The notes beneath the pieces are model-generated. The model did not search any database. It had not been told where the DNA came from and saw only the letters and a list, made by a program, of their open reading frames with translations. Source: Novosphingobium sp. SG707 (GTDB taxonomy: Bacteria > Pseudomonadota > Alphaproteobacteria > Sphingomonadales > Sphingomonadaceae). From it: 64,000 bases of DNA. The position numbers and the translations under genes are program-made. Every line of letters starts with the position of its first letter. The stretch's first letter is position 1. This document shows positions 51,873-60,064 of the stretch, in pieces. The stretch lies in contig NZ_JAAZQL010000001.1 in NCBI RefSeq assembly GCF_012275515.1, positions 417,006 to 481,005 on the forward strand, given 5' to 3'.

Positions 51873-52793
51873 TTATCCCTGGTTTGCCGCAAAGGCATCG
51901 AAAATGTCGCCGCCGCGCGCGAACCATGTGTCGGGGCGGGCGGCCAGATCGACCAACAGCCCTTCGAACGCATCCATCCGATAGGGCAGGCCGATGATAT
52001 AGGGCGTGAGATGGAGCGGCAGCATCCGCCCGCCGCCCTGCGCCTGCGCCTCGGCGCTCAGCCAGTCATGCGCGTCGAGCACCTGCTGCGCATAGGAATC
52101 GACCGACTGCTGCTGAACATTGATGATCTGGCGGTCGGACAATTCGTGGTTGAGCGGGATGTTGACGAGCCCGTTGTTGAAGGCAAAGGGCATTTCGTCA
52201 TTCACCCAATCGACGCAGTAATCGACGCCCGCTTCCTTCAGCAGATCAAGCGTGGCGAAACTTTGCGAACGGGCGATGGAATGCCATCCGCGCGGGCGCT
52301 GGCCGGTGGCAGCTTCCAGCGTGGCAAGGCTCTGGGCGATCAGCGCGCGCTCCTGCTCCACCGGCAGAGTGGAGGCGATGGTGCCGTTCATGTCGGTGCT
52401 GTGGGCGATGATTTCGTGGCCCGCGTCCACAATATCCGCGATGATCTGGGGATAGCGGGTGGCGATCGCGGCATTGACCGCGACGCTGACCCGCGCGCCC
52501 ACTTTCGCAAAGGCATCGAGCAGGCGGTAAAAGCCCACCCGCGTGCCATATTCGCGCGAGGTGTAGTGGCGATAGTCGGGATAGGCGGTCTGCATATGGC
52601 CCGGCGCGCGGAAGGGCGTGTCGGAGGGGGTAATCGGAAACCATTCAAGGCTGACCGTGAACCACACCGCCACCCGCTGCCCGCCCGGCCATGCCAGAGG
52701 CGCGCGCTTGGGCAGGGGCGCGTAAGGGTAAAGCGCGTGGTCATAGCCCAATCCGCGCTTGCCATATTCCAGATAGGTCGGGTCGAGGCTCAT
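51873..52793 (-). CDS. Polysaccharide-deacetylase-family hydrolase, PuuE/imidase-like (copy 2)
   Basis: 306 residues from the ATG at 52793, which overlaps the stop of the next paralogue upstream. NodB-type barrel with AVWFTVSLEWF, EIIAHSTDMNGTIAST around motif 2, RGWHSIARSQSF and a later LPLHLTPYIIGLPYR. It shares EYGTRVGFYRLLDAF with the other two family members here. No signal peptide, so it works in the cytoplasm on a small ring rather than on polysaccharide. It is coupled to a paralogue and to an isochorismatase-type amidase, a pairing expected of imide catabolism. Confidence 0.85.
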   Translation of the reverse strand: MSLDPTYLEYGKRGLGYDHALYPYAPLPKRAPLAWPGGQRVAVWFTVSLEWFPITPSDTPFRAPGHMQTAYPDYRHYTSREYGTRVGFYRLLDAFAKVGARVSVAVNAAIATRYPQIIADIVDAGHEIIAHSTDMNGTIASTLPVEQERALIAQSLATLEAATGQRPRGWHSIARSQSFATLDLLKEAGVDYCVDWVNDEMPFAFNNGLVNIPLNHELSDRQIINVQQQSVDSYAQQVLDAHDWLSAEAQAQGGGRMLPLHLTPYIIGLPYRMDAFEGLLVDLAARPDTWFARGGDIFDAFAANQG

Positions 52794-53674
52794 CGGGCGT
52801 CCTCCTGAACGGCGTACCACGCATCGGCAATATCGCCCGCCCGCGTGATCCACGCGCGGTCATCTGCTGCAATATGGCGCAACACTTCCTCAAACGGCCC
52901 GATGCGATGGGGCTGGCCGATCAGATAGGAATGGAGCGGGATGCACATCACGGTGCCGCTTTCCTCCGCCGCCAGTCGCTCATATTGCCGGATCAAGGTC
53001 TGGGCATATTCGCGCGGGCTCATATTGTAGATGAAGAAGCCGTAGTGGTCGTTGACCTCAAGGCTGTAGGGCATCGAGATCAGGCGGCCTTTTGATACTT
53101 TGACCGGAAAGGGCTGATCGTCGTGATAAAGGTCGCAGGTGTAATCCATGCCGTACTCGGCAATCAGATCCAGCGTGCGCGGCGTATGCGTCAGCGCGGG
53201 CGCCAGCCAGCCCCGGATCGCTTGCCCTGTGGCCTCGCGCACGGTGCGGATCGAATCCTCGATGATCGCGCGCTCTTGGCGCTCGTCCATGCCATAGGAA
53301 TAGCGCGTGTTGTAAATGCCGTGGGAAAAGAACTCCCACCCGCGCGCATTGGCATCGGCCACCACATCGGGGTGATGCTGGCACAGTGCCACCGACAGGC
53401 TGACCGAGCCGGGAAAGCCATGCTTGCTCATCACATCGGCCATGCGCCAATGGCCCACGCGGTTGGCATGGTCGCGGTGGCTGTATCCCACGACATCGGG
53501 GTGCGGCTTGGCCCATGATTTGCGATGCGGATTGGCTGGCGGGTCGATCTCGTAATATTCCAGATTGGGCGAGATCCACACCGCCACCTTCTTGCCGCCC
53601 GGCCAGGCGAAAGGCTTGCGACCGCGATAGCGCTGAAACTCGTAGAGTTCGGGATCGGGGCTGCCTTCACGCAT
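52790..53674 (-). CDS. Polysaccharide-deacetylase-family hydrolase, PuuE/imidase-like (copy 3)
   Basis: 294 residues. First strand AVWISPNLEYYEID, then HANRVGHWRMADVM, EFFSHGIYNTRYSYGMDE at motif 2, RGWLAPALTHTPRTLDL and CIPLHSYLIGQPHRIGPF. The order of conserved pieces is the same as in copies 1 and 2. Its start overlaps the amidase stop by eight bases (53667-53674) and its stop overlaps copy 2. Two tandem copies may form a heteromer or treat two ring sizes. Confidence 0.85.
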   Translation of the reverse strand: MREGSPDPELYEFQRYRGRKPFAWPGGKKVAVWISPNLEYYEIDPPANPHRKSWAKPHPDVVGYSHRDHANRVGHWRMADVMSKHGFPGSVSLSVALCQHHPDVVADANARGWEFFSHGIYNTRYSYGMDERQERAIIEDSIRTVREATGQAIRGWLAPALTHTPRTLDLIAEYGMDYTCDLYHDDQPFPVKVSKGRLISMPYSLEVNDHYGFFIYNMSPREYAQTLIRQYERLAAEESGTVMCIPLHSYLIGQPHRIGPFEEVLRHIAADDRAWITRAGDIADAWYAVQEDAR

Positions 53675-54356
53675 CGGGGCGGCCCTCCAGCCAGTCGATC
53701 ACGCTCTGCACCGGTTCGACATCAGCATATTTGAGCTGAAGATCGGTCAGATTGGCGAAGTGATAGGACTCATGCTTGTCCGCGCAGGTCTCGATGGGAA
53801 CGATGGTGCGATAACCGCGCGATAGCGAATCCACCGCGCCTGCACGAACGCAGCCCGAGGTGGAGCCTCCGGTGATCACCACCGTATCGACCTTGTGCCA
53901 CACCAGCAGACTTTGCAGCGGCGTTTCAAAGAAAGGCGAGGGCATGCGTTTGGTATAGACCGTATCGCCCGGCGCAATCTCGCAGCGATCGTCAAAGGCG
54001 TGGCGGTCGCTGTCATACTTGATGTTTTGCAGGCTGTCGGGCGTGTTGGTCCGCGTACCCCAGACGCCCGCATCGCTGGCATCCTCGGCATAGGCCACAT
54101 GGGTCCAGATCACCGGCATGCCCTTTTGGCGGGCCAGCGCCGAGATCGTGTTTACATATTCGATCTGGCGCGGATCGGTTTCATAGGCGGTTTTGTAGCG
54201 GTCGATGCGGGTGTAGGCATTCTGGAAATCGACATTCACGATGGCCAGCTTTTCGCCAAAGCCGAATTTGGAGCGGGCCGGATTGGCCATCACCTCTTCG
54301 AAGATCTGGCGGGCGGTCTTGCCGTCGCTCACCATTTTCGTGCCGATTATGTCCAT
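53667..54356 (-). CDS. Isochorismatase-family cysteine amidohydrolase, candidate half-amidase (copy 2)
   Basis: 229 residues from the ATG at 54356; upstream in-frame codons are non-coding. The triad is D43 in VNVDFQ, K136 in YTKRMPSPFF and C169 in STSGCVRAG, so it is an active hydrolase of the N-carbamoylsarcosine/maleamate amidohydrolase type. It resembles the enzyme at 3.6 kb but is about 20 residues longer. First gene of a four-gene unit with two PuuE-like ring hydrolases and an MDR reductase. Imidase plus half-amidase would turn a cyclic imide into a diacid and ammonia. Operator 12 lies 79 bp upstream. Confidence 0.9.
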   Translation of the reverse strand: MDIIGTKMVSDGKTARQIFEEVMANPARSKFGFGEKLAIVNVDFQNAYTRIDRYKTAYETDPRQIEYVNTISALARQKGMPVIWTHVAYAEDASDAGVWGTRTNTPDSLQNIKYDSDRHAFDDRCEIAPGDTVYTKRMPSPFFETPLQSLLVWHKVDTVVITGGSTSGCVRAGAVDSLSRGYRTIVPIETCADKHESYHFANLTDLQLKYADVEPVQSVIDWLEGRPDA

Positions 54357-54435
54357 GGAGGGCCTCTTGCTGGAATTGGGATTGCGCCGCAGGCTGGCCC
54401 CTTGTGGGCGGTTTTGGCCACTGCTGCCCCGATTT

Positions 54436-54452
54436 TGTCCGCCCACCGGAAA
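54436..54452. promoter_or_regulatory. Candidate IclR operator 12 (TGTCCG-CCCAC-CGGAAA)
   Basis: Ten of 12 arm positions match. It lies 79 bp from the amidase ATG and 78 bp from the GTG of the hydrolase remnant on the other side, so it is centred between two divergent starts, one of which is now broken. Confidence 0.6.
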
Positions 54453-54530
54453 AAGCGGCCAAGCCGCCTTGTCCGGCCGGGGATGGGCGGCGCACCTGTC
54501 GGCGGGCAAGTGGCGCAGGGAGAACGGGGC

Positions 54531-54742
54531 GTGACGAGAAAACGCAGGTTTATGGCCGGTCTGCTGGCGCTGGGTCTGGCCGCGGGGATGGCGCCCGCGC
54601 GGGCCGCCGCCACCTTTATGCGCGCGGCGGCCCTGGCTTCGGCATGAAGGGAACAGGCACGAGCGCCGATCATTGGATCGAGGAATTCGACTGGTGGATG
54701 CAGCAGGTGCTGGCCGACAAGACTGAGAAGAGGACGAAATGA
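54531..54742 (+). pseudogene. Deletion remnant of an exported alpha/beta hydrolase (dienelactone/acetyl-esterase type)
   Basis: This is the only content of the 382-bp gap besides operator 12. GTG 54531 has GGGAGA in front and opens 38 codons: a complete signal peptide (TRKRRFMAGLLALGLAAG to PARA) that stops at 54647. In the next frame the sequence HLYARGGPGFGM continues to DHWIEEFDWWMQQVLADK and ends at 54742; this looks like the C-terminus of an exported alpha/beta hydrolase whose catalytic His (normally GGHGF) is now Pro. The middle of the gene is gone and the frames no longer match. An alternative reading is two coupled micro-ORFs (38 and 32 codons, ATGA overlaps), but the homology-like tail favours a remnant. 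Confidence 0.65.
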
Positions 54743-56196
54743 TGGATCTGAGACTGGCCGAGCCTGCGCTGCTGCGCGATGCGGCTTTTGTGGGGGGCGT
54801 TTGGGCGCGGGGGGCGGCAAGTATTGCCGTGACCAATCCGGCCGATGGCGCGCTGATCGGCCATGTGCCCGATCTGGGCGAGGCCGAGACGCTGAGCGCG
54901 GTGGAAGCCGCTGTGCCCGCGCAGGCCGCATGGGCGCGCGTGACGGGCAAGGGGCGCGGGGCGGTGCTGCGCCGCTGGGGTGAACTGATGATGGAGCATC
55001 AGGAAGACCTGGCCCGCATCATGACCGCCGAACAGGGCAAGCCATTGGCCGAGGCACGCGGCGAGGTGGCCTATGCCGCCAGTTTCCTCGAATGGTTTGC
55101 CGACGAGGCGCGGCGCATCACCGGCGACGTGCTGACCCCGCATCAGGCCGACCGCCGCATCCTTGTCCGCAAGGAGCCGGTGGGCATCGTGGCCGCCGTG
55201 ACGCCGTGGAATTTCCCGCTGGCGATGATCACGCGCAAGGCCGGCCCTGCGCTGGCGGCGGGCTGTGCGATCATCATCAAGCCATCGGAATTGACGCCCC
55301 TTTCGGCGCTGGCGCTGGCCTATCTGGGTGAGCAGGCGGGGGTTCCGGCAGGTGTGCTCTCGGTCATCACCGGGCAGGCCGCGCCCATCGGCAATGTGCT
55401 GACCGGCGACAAAAGGATCGCCAAATTCACCTTCACCGGATCGACCGGCGTGGGCAAGAAGCTGGCCGCGCGCTGCATGGAAACGGTCAAGCGTGTGAGC
55501 CTCGAACTGGGCGGCAATGCGCCGTTTATCGTGTTTGATGATGCCGATCTGGACGCCGCGGTCGAAGGCGCGATTGCCAGCAAGTTTCGCAATGCCGGGC
55601 AGACCTGCGTCTGCGCCAATCGCCTCATCGTGCAATCGGGCATTTACGATGCCTTTGCCGAGGCGCTGGCCGCGCGCGTGGCGGGATTGAAGGTCGGGCC
55701 GGGGCTTGCCGGACCCTCGGATCAGGGGCCGCTGATCGACGCGCGCGCCGTGGACAAGGCCAAGGCCCATGTCGCCGATGCCGTGGCGCGCGGGGGGCAG
55801 GTGCTGACCGGGGGGGCGCCCTTGCCGGGCGAGGGCACCTTCTTTGCCCCCACCGTCATCACCGGGGTTCCGGCCGATGCCTTGCTCTGCCGCGAGGAAA
55901 CTTTCGGTCCGGTGGCGGGTCTGGTGCGGTTTGAAACCGAGGAAGAGGCCATCGCCATCGCCAATGACACCGATGCGGGTCTGGCCTCCTATCTCTTCAC
56001 CCGCGATTACGAGCGCGTGTGGCGCGTGCCCGAGGCGCTGCGCTATGGCATGGTGGGGGTCAACACCGGCCTGATTTCCACCGAGGTCGCGCCCTTTGGC
56101 GGGGTCAAGGAATCAGGTATGGGCCGCGAAGGATCGCATTACGGCATGGACGATTATCTGAATTTGAAGATGGTCTGTCTGGCCGTGGCGGGCTGA
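54739..56196 (+). CDS. Aldehyde dehydrogenase, GabD/succinate-semialdehyde type
   Basis: 485 residues from the ATG at 54739 (a second ATG follows at once). Catalytic Glu256 in LELGGNAPF and Cys290 in NAGQTC are present; the run NAPFIVFDDADLDAAVEGA and CVCANR is the style of succinate/glutarate-semialdehyde dehydrogenases. It would turn a semialdehyde into a diacid. The start overlaps the end of the hydrolase remnant, so it was probably the second gene of that unit and now depends on a promoter at operator 12, 286 bp away. Confidence 0.92.
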   Translation: MMDLRLAEPALLRDAAFVGGVWARGAASIAVTNPADGALIGHVPDLGEAETLSAVEAAVPAQAAWARVTGKGRGAVLRRWGELMMEHQEDLARIMTAEQGKPLAEARGEVAYAASFLEWFADEARRITGDVLTPHQADRRILVRKEPVGIVAAVTPWNFPLAMITRKAGPALAAGCAIIIKPSELTPLSALALAYLGEQAGVPAGVLSVITGQAAPIGNVLTGDKRIAKFTFTGSTGVGKKLAARCMETVKRVSLELGGNAPFIVFDDADLDAAVEGAIASKFRNAGQTCVCANRLIVQSGIYDAFAEALAARVAGLKVGPGLAGPSDQGPLIDARAVDKAKAHVADAVARGGQVLTGGAPLPGEGTFFAPTVITGVPADALLCREETFGPVAGLVRFETEEEAIAIANDTDAGLASYLFTRDYERVWRVPEALRYGMVGVNTGLISTEVAPFGGVKESGMGREGSHYGMDDYLNLKMVCLAVAG

Positions 56197-56202
56197 CGGG
56201 TT

Positions 56203-56228
56203 GCTGCCCCGGCGCGCGCCGGGGCAGC
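56203..56228. terminator. Strong GC hairpin between convergent genes
   Basis: GCTGCCCCGGC (56203-56213) pairs with GCCGGGGCAGC (56218-56228) around GCGC, an 11-bp stem. There is no T-tract. It separates the ALDH and the convergent LLM gene and probably ends transcription on both strands. Confidence 0.65.
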
Positions 56229-56235
56229 CCTGTGT

Positions 56236-57579
56236 TCAGGCCCAGAGGTCGGGCTCATCCCCCATTCGCGCATGGGCGGGGCGGGGAATGCCCAGATTGT
56301 CGCGCAGGGTCGCGCCCTGATAGTCGGTGCGGAACAGGCCGCGCTTTTGCAGGATCGGCACCACCTGATCGACGAAATCCTCAAGGCCCCCCGGCAGGTA
56401 ATTGGGCGAGAGCGAGAAACCATCGGCGGCGCCCGCGCGGAACCAGTCCTCCATCATGTCGGCCACCTGTTCGGGCGTGCCCGCCAGTGAGAAACTCGCC
56501 CGGCTGACCGTTGCGCGCTTGGCCAATTGGCCCAGCGTCAGATCCTCGGCCCGCGCCATGCGGACCAGTTCCTGCTGCACCCATTGCCCGCCATTGGTCA
56601 GCGGAATGTCGGGCATTTTATCATCGGGGCCATAATCGGACAGGTCGAACCCGATCTGCATCTGCAGCGTGGCCCATGCCAAAGCATCAGGGATCAGGTT
56701 GAGCAATTCCTCCTGCGCCGCGCGCGCCTCGGCCTCGGTCGAGCGGATCAGCAATTGCACCGAGGGCAGCACCGCCATATGCGCCGGATTGCGGCCAAAG
56801 GCGGCGGCGCGCGCCTTCATGTCATCATAAAAGGCGATGGCCTTGTCCTTGCTGCTTTGCGCGGTAAAGACCAGATCGGCGGTGCGGGCCGAGAGCGCGC
56901 GCCCCGGCCCCGATCCGCCCGCCTGCACGATGACGGGATGGCCCTGCGGCGGGCGGCCGACATTGAGCGGCCCGGCCACGTTGAAAAACCGCCCCTTGTG
57001 GTTCAATTGCCGCAATTTGGCCGGATCGAAGTAGCGCCCCGCCGCCTTGTTGCGCAAAACGGCATCGTCCTCCCAACTGTCCCACAGGGACTTGACCACA
57101 TCGACGAATTCCTCCGCGCGTTCATAGCGCAGATCGTGGTCCATCAGCCTGTCATGGCCGAAATTGCGCGCCTCGCTGTTGCCCGCGCTGGTCACCACGT
57201 TCCAGCCAGCGCGGCCCTTGGTGATATGGTCCAAGGACGCCATCCGGCGCGCCACGGCATAGGGTTCGTTATAGGTGGTCGATACCGTGCCGATCAGGCC
57301 GATGTCGCTGGTCACCATCGCCAGCGCCGCCAGCAGGGTGGTCGGCTCCAGCTTGCCCGCGTAATCGGTGGCGGCATAGGCGTCGCGCCCCTTGATACAG
57401 GGCAGGCCCTGCTGATCGCCGGAGAAATAGCAATGCAGCTTGCCTCGCTCGGCGGTTTTGGCAAGGCGGACGTAATGGTCGATGTCATGCTGATCCGCAT
57501 CGGCGCCATAGCGCCATCCGCCTGGATGCGCGCCGCTGTTGTGAATAAAGGTGGCCAGCACCATCTGGCGGCTGTTCAT
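56236..57579 (-). CDS. LLM-class FMNH2-dependent monooxygenase (NtaA/DszA family)
   Basis: 447 residues from the ATG at 57579, overlapping the MFS stop. The pattern SGAHPGGWRYGADADQHDIDHY, TVSTTYNEPYAVARRMASLD, KGRAGWNVVTS and GHPVIVQAGGSGPGR is typical of nitrilotriacetate/pristinamycin/dibenzothiophene-type monooxygenases that need a separate FMN reductase. Last gene of a five-gene unit with a D-aminoacylase, M24 and MFS. It is similar to the LLM gene that begins the same unit. Oxidative C-N cleavage is a reasonable guess. Confidence 0.92.
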   Translation of the reverse strand: MNSRQMVLATFIHNSGAHPGGWRYGADADQHDIDHYVRLAKTAERGKLHCYFSGDQQGLPCIKGRDAYAATDYAGKLEPTTLLAALAMVTSDIGLIGTVSTTYNEPYAVARRMASLDHITKGRAGWNVVTSAGNSEARNFGHDRLMDHDLRYERAEEFVDVVKSLWDSWEDDAVLRNKAAGRYFDPAKLRQLNHKGRFFNVAGPLNVGRPPQGHPVIVQAGGSGPGRALSARTADLVFTAQSSKDKAIAFYDDMKARAAAFGRNPAHMAVLPSVQLLIRSTEAEARAAQEELLNLIPDALAWATLQMQIGFDLSDYGPDDKMPDIPLTNGGQWVQQELVRMARAEDLTLGQLAKRATVSRASFSLAGTPEQVADMMEDWFRAGAADGFSLSPNYLPGGLEDFVDQVVPILQKRGLFRTDYQGATLRDNLGIPRPAHARMGDEPDLWA

Positions 57580-58868
57580 GGGTTTTCGTCCTTTTGAGCA
57601 GAAGTGATCGCCGCGCGCCAGGCGGCGGCAAAGCAAAGCGAGGAAAGCAGCAGAAAGGGCAGGCCCACGCGCATAAAGGCCAGGCCAAGGTCGCCCGATG
57701 ATCCACCTGCCCCACCACCCGCCAGCGCCATGACCCAAGGTCCGCCCGCGCCCGCGATGACCGCGCTGCACAGGCCCAGCATAGCCATGCCAAAGCCGCG
57801 CATCGTGTTGGGCAGTATGTCCTGAAGCGTGGTGTTCATCGCGACATTGATCATCGGCATGGCGATGCCGATCGTCCCCAGCATGGCCAGTGAGAGGCGG
57901 TAATCGGGCGCGAAACCGGCAAAGGCGGCGGGCAGGCCCAGCAAAGGCAGCGCGCAGAGCAGCGGAATGCGCCCCGCCCGGCCGCCCGACAGGCGCGAAT
58001 CCGCCAGCAACCCGCTGATCAGATAGCCCGATACCCCCGTCACCAGCAGCATCAGCCCCAGCGCCCCGCTGAAAGCGGTGATCGGCAGGCCATAATGGCG
58101 GGTGAGGAAAGGCGCGGTCCACATGGTGATGCCCAGCAGCGCGACATAGAACAGGCAGAAGCCCAGATAGAGCGGCACGACCAGCGCCCGCCTTGCCCAC
58201 AGATCGCCCAGCTTGGCGGCCATATGCGCGCTGTCGGCCTCACGCGCGGCGGCGTGGCGCACCGGCTCACGCGCGGTCAGCAGCAGGAGCGAGACCACAG
58301 GCCCGCCCAGACCGCACAGGACAAAACACGTCCGCCATGCCTCCAGCGCCCCGATATGGGGCAGGGTGATGGCGATGCCATGGCGCAGGATCATGCCCGG
58401 AATGACCGAGGACAGGCCCGAGCCGATGCTGGCCCCGATGAAATAGACCGCCATCGCCCGCCCGCGCCGAGCCGGGGCAAACAGATCCGCGATCAGCGAG
58501 AGCGCGGCAGGCGCAATCGCCGCCTCTCCCAATCCCACCACCATGCGCGCGGCAAAGAAGCCGGCGAAGCTGGGCGCAAGGCCGCAGGCGATGGTCGCCA
58601 CGCTCCAAAGCGCGATGGCGCCCGCCACCAGCCGCCGCCGGTCGCGGTGGTCAACCAGCCAGCCCAGCCCAAGTCCCAGCACCGCCGAAAGCAGGCTGTA
58701 GGCCATGCCCATCAACAGACCCATCTGCGCATCGCCAATGGCGAAACTCTTGCGGATCGGTTCGGCCAGCACGCCGACAATCGCGCGGTCTATGCTGTAG
58801 AGATTGGCGCCCAGAAACAAGAGCAGCATGGGCCAGATCACCTGTCGCGCCGGGGGATATTCGCGCAT
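57576..58868 (-). CDS. MFS transporter (anion:cation symporter type)
   Basis: 430 residues from the ATG at 58868; open codons upstream overlap the M24 gene and are not used. Twelve hydrophobic segments, with LGANLYSIDRAIVGVLAEPI in helix 1, GWLVDHRDRRRLVAGA as the motif A loop and VGLGEAAIAPAALSLIADLF in helix 4. This is the pattern of organic-acid symporters of the spinster/ACS type, common in sphingomonad catabolic clusters. It lies between the M24 and LLM genes and probably imports the substrate handled by them. Confidence 0.9.
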   Translation of the reverse strand: MREYPPARQVIWPMLLLFLGANLYSIDRAIVGVLAEPIRKSFAIGDAQMGLLMGMAYSLLSAVLGLGLGWLVDHRDRRRLVAGAIALWSVATIACGLAPSFAGFFAARMVVGLGEAAIAPAALSLIADLFAPARRGRAMAVYFIGASIGSGLSSVIPGMILRHGIAITLPHIGALEAWRTCFVLCGLGGPVVSLLLLTAREPVRHAAAREADSAHMAAKLGDLWARRALVVPLYLGFCLFYVALLGITMWTAPFLTRHYGLPITAFSGALGLMLLVTGVSGYLISGLLADSRLSGGRAGRIPLLCALPLLGLPAAFAGFAPDYRLSLAMLGTIGIAMPMINVAMNTTLQDILPNTMRGFGMAMLGLCSAVIAGAGGPWVMALAGGGAGGSSGDLGLAFMRVGLPFLLLSSLCFAAAWRAAITSAQKDENP

Positions 58869-58876
58869 GGGTCGCT

Positions 58877-60055
58877 TCACTCCATCGGCACAGTGCGGCC
58901 GTCGATACAGGCCAGCAAGCGGCCGTCGGGGTTGTTGAGGATCTCGACCGCGCCATCCTTGAGGTAGATGATATCCTCGAAATGGAATTTGCCGATATCC
59001 GGCCCGATCCATGGCAGATCGCAGGAGATCACCATGCCATCGACCAGTTCGAATGTGTGCATGCCCCCATTGGGATGGGGGTGGTCAGTATGTTCCAGCC
59101 CGACCGAATGCAGGCCGCAGCCGCGAAATTCAGGATTGCCCGCCGCCTGGATGCAGCCGGTAACGGCCTTTTCGACATCGGTGGAAAGCGCGCCCGCGCG
59201 GAAATGGGGCAAGGCCGCCCGCCAGCCAAGCCGCGTCGCGTTGAACACGCGCAATTGCTCCGCATTGGGCATGCCGATGACAGCGGTGCGGCCAATGTCA
59301 CTGGTATAATGGGCAAATTCGCAGGTGGCGTCGAAGGTGATGGTATCGCCGGGCAGCAGCGGCGCGGTTTTATCCAGTCGGCCAAAGCCGGGGCGATAGG
59401 GGGTGATGAGCAGAAACACCGGCCTCGCCCCGCTCAAGGCGGCGGCGGACCAGAACACGCGCTCGGCCTCGGCGCATGTGGCGCCCGCCGCGATCGCCTC
59501 GGCGCTGATCTGCAGGGCCAGTTCGGTCTTGCGACTGGCCGCGCGCATATGGCCCATTTCCTCGGGCGTCTTGACCATGCGAATGTCGCGCAGGAAATCG
59601 CGCGCGCCCACCGCCTCGATCGCCCCATCCAGCATTTCGGCCACATCCAGCCCCAGCCCGCGATCCTCAAAGGCGATGCGCGAGCCGCGGTCCAATCCGA
59701 TCTCGCGCAGGTAATCGGCCACCGCCTCCGGGTGGTTCTGGGGCAATCCCTCGCTGGTCAGCGCGCCCTGCGTGCCGCCCGCGCCAATGCCGGGTTTGCG
59801 GGCATAGCCGCGCACGATCCGCATCCATGTGCCGCCGCGCTGCTGGGGCTGGCCTGTATCGACCTCGACGGTCAACACGGCGGCTTCCTTGCCATGGTCG
59901 CGCGGCAGCAGGGCCAGCGCCAGATCGCCAAAGCCCCAACTGGCATCCGTGGCCCAGCTTGACAGGTAATAGGTGTTGATCGGGGTGGAGGCGACGATGG
60001 CGTCAAGACGATCACGGTCCATCAAGGCATCGGCGCGGGGGCGGTTGAGCAGCAT
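58877..60055 (-). CDS. M24 pita-bread-fold metallohydrolase, copy 2
   Basis: 392 residues. The N-terminal creatinase-type domain is followed by the metal site: Asp in TFDATCE, Asp in TSDIGRTA, His in GLEHTDHPH and Glu in FHFEDIIY. As in copy 1, the fourth ligand Glu is Asp (ISCDLP). Both copies therefore belong to one subfamily, which may cleave a C-N or C-S bond of a small molecule, like creatinase or DddP, rather than a peptide. The gene is 8 bp upstream of the MFS start and 9 bp after the D-aminoacylase stop. Confidence 0.88.
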   Translation of the reverse strand: MLLNRPRADALMDRDRLDAIVASTPINTYYLSSWATDASWGFGDLALALLPRDHGKEAAVLTVEVDTGQPQQRGGTWMRIVRGYARKPGIGAGGTQGALTSEGLPQNHPEAVADYLREIGLDRGSRIAFEDRGLGLDVAEMLDGAIEAVGARDFLRDIRMVKTPEEMGHMRAASRKTELALQISAEAIAAGATCAEAERVFWSAAALSGARPVFLLITPYRPGFGRLDKTAPLLPGDTITFDATCEFAHYTSDIGRTAVIGMPNAEQLRVFNATRLGWRAALPHFRAGALSTDVEKAVTGCIQAAGNPEFRGCGLHSVGLEHTDHPHPNGGMHTFELVDGMVISCDLPWIGPDIGKFHFEDIIYLKDGAVEILNNPDGRLLACIDGRTVPME

Positions 60056-60064
60056 GGGAAACCT

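Noticed and set aside
9097..53674. PuuE-like proteins as chitin or peptidoglycan deacetylases
   Set aside because: They have no signal peptides, are the size of allantoinase/imidase relatives and sit in small-molecule operons.
54476..54515. Further operator-like pieces (CACCTGTCGGCGGGCA) near the hydrolase remnant
   Set aside because: The centre and one arm resemble the repeat but the second arm is absent; too weak in such GC-rich DNA.
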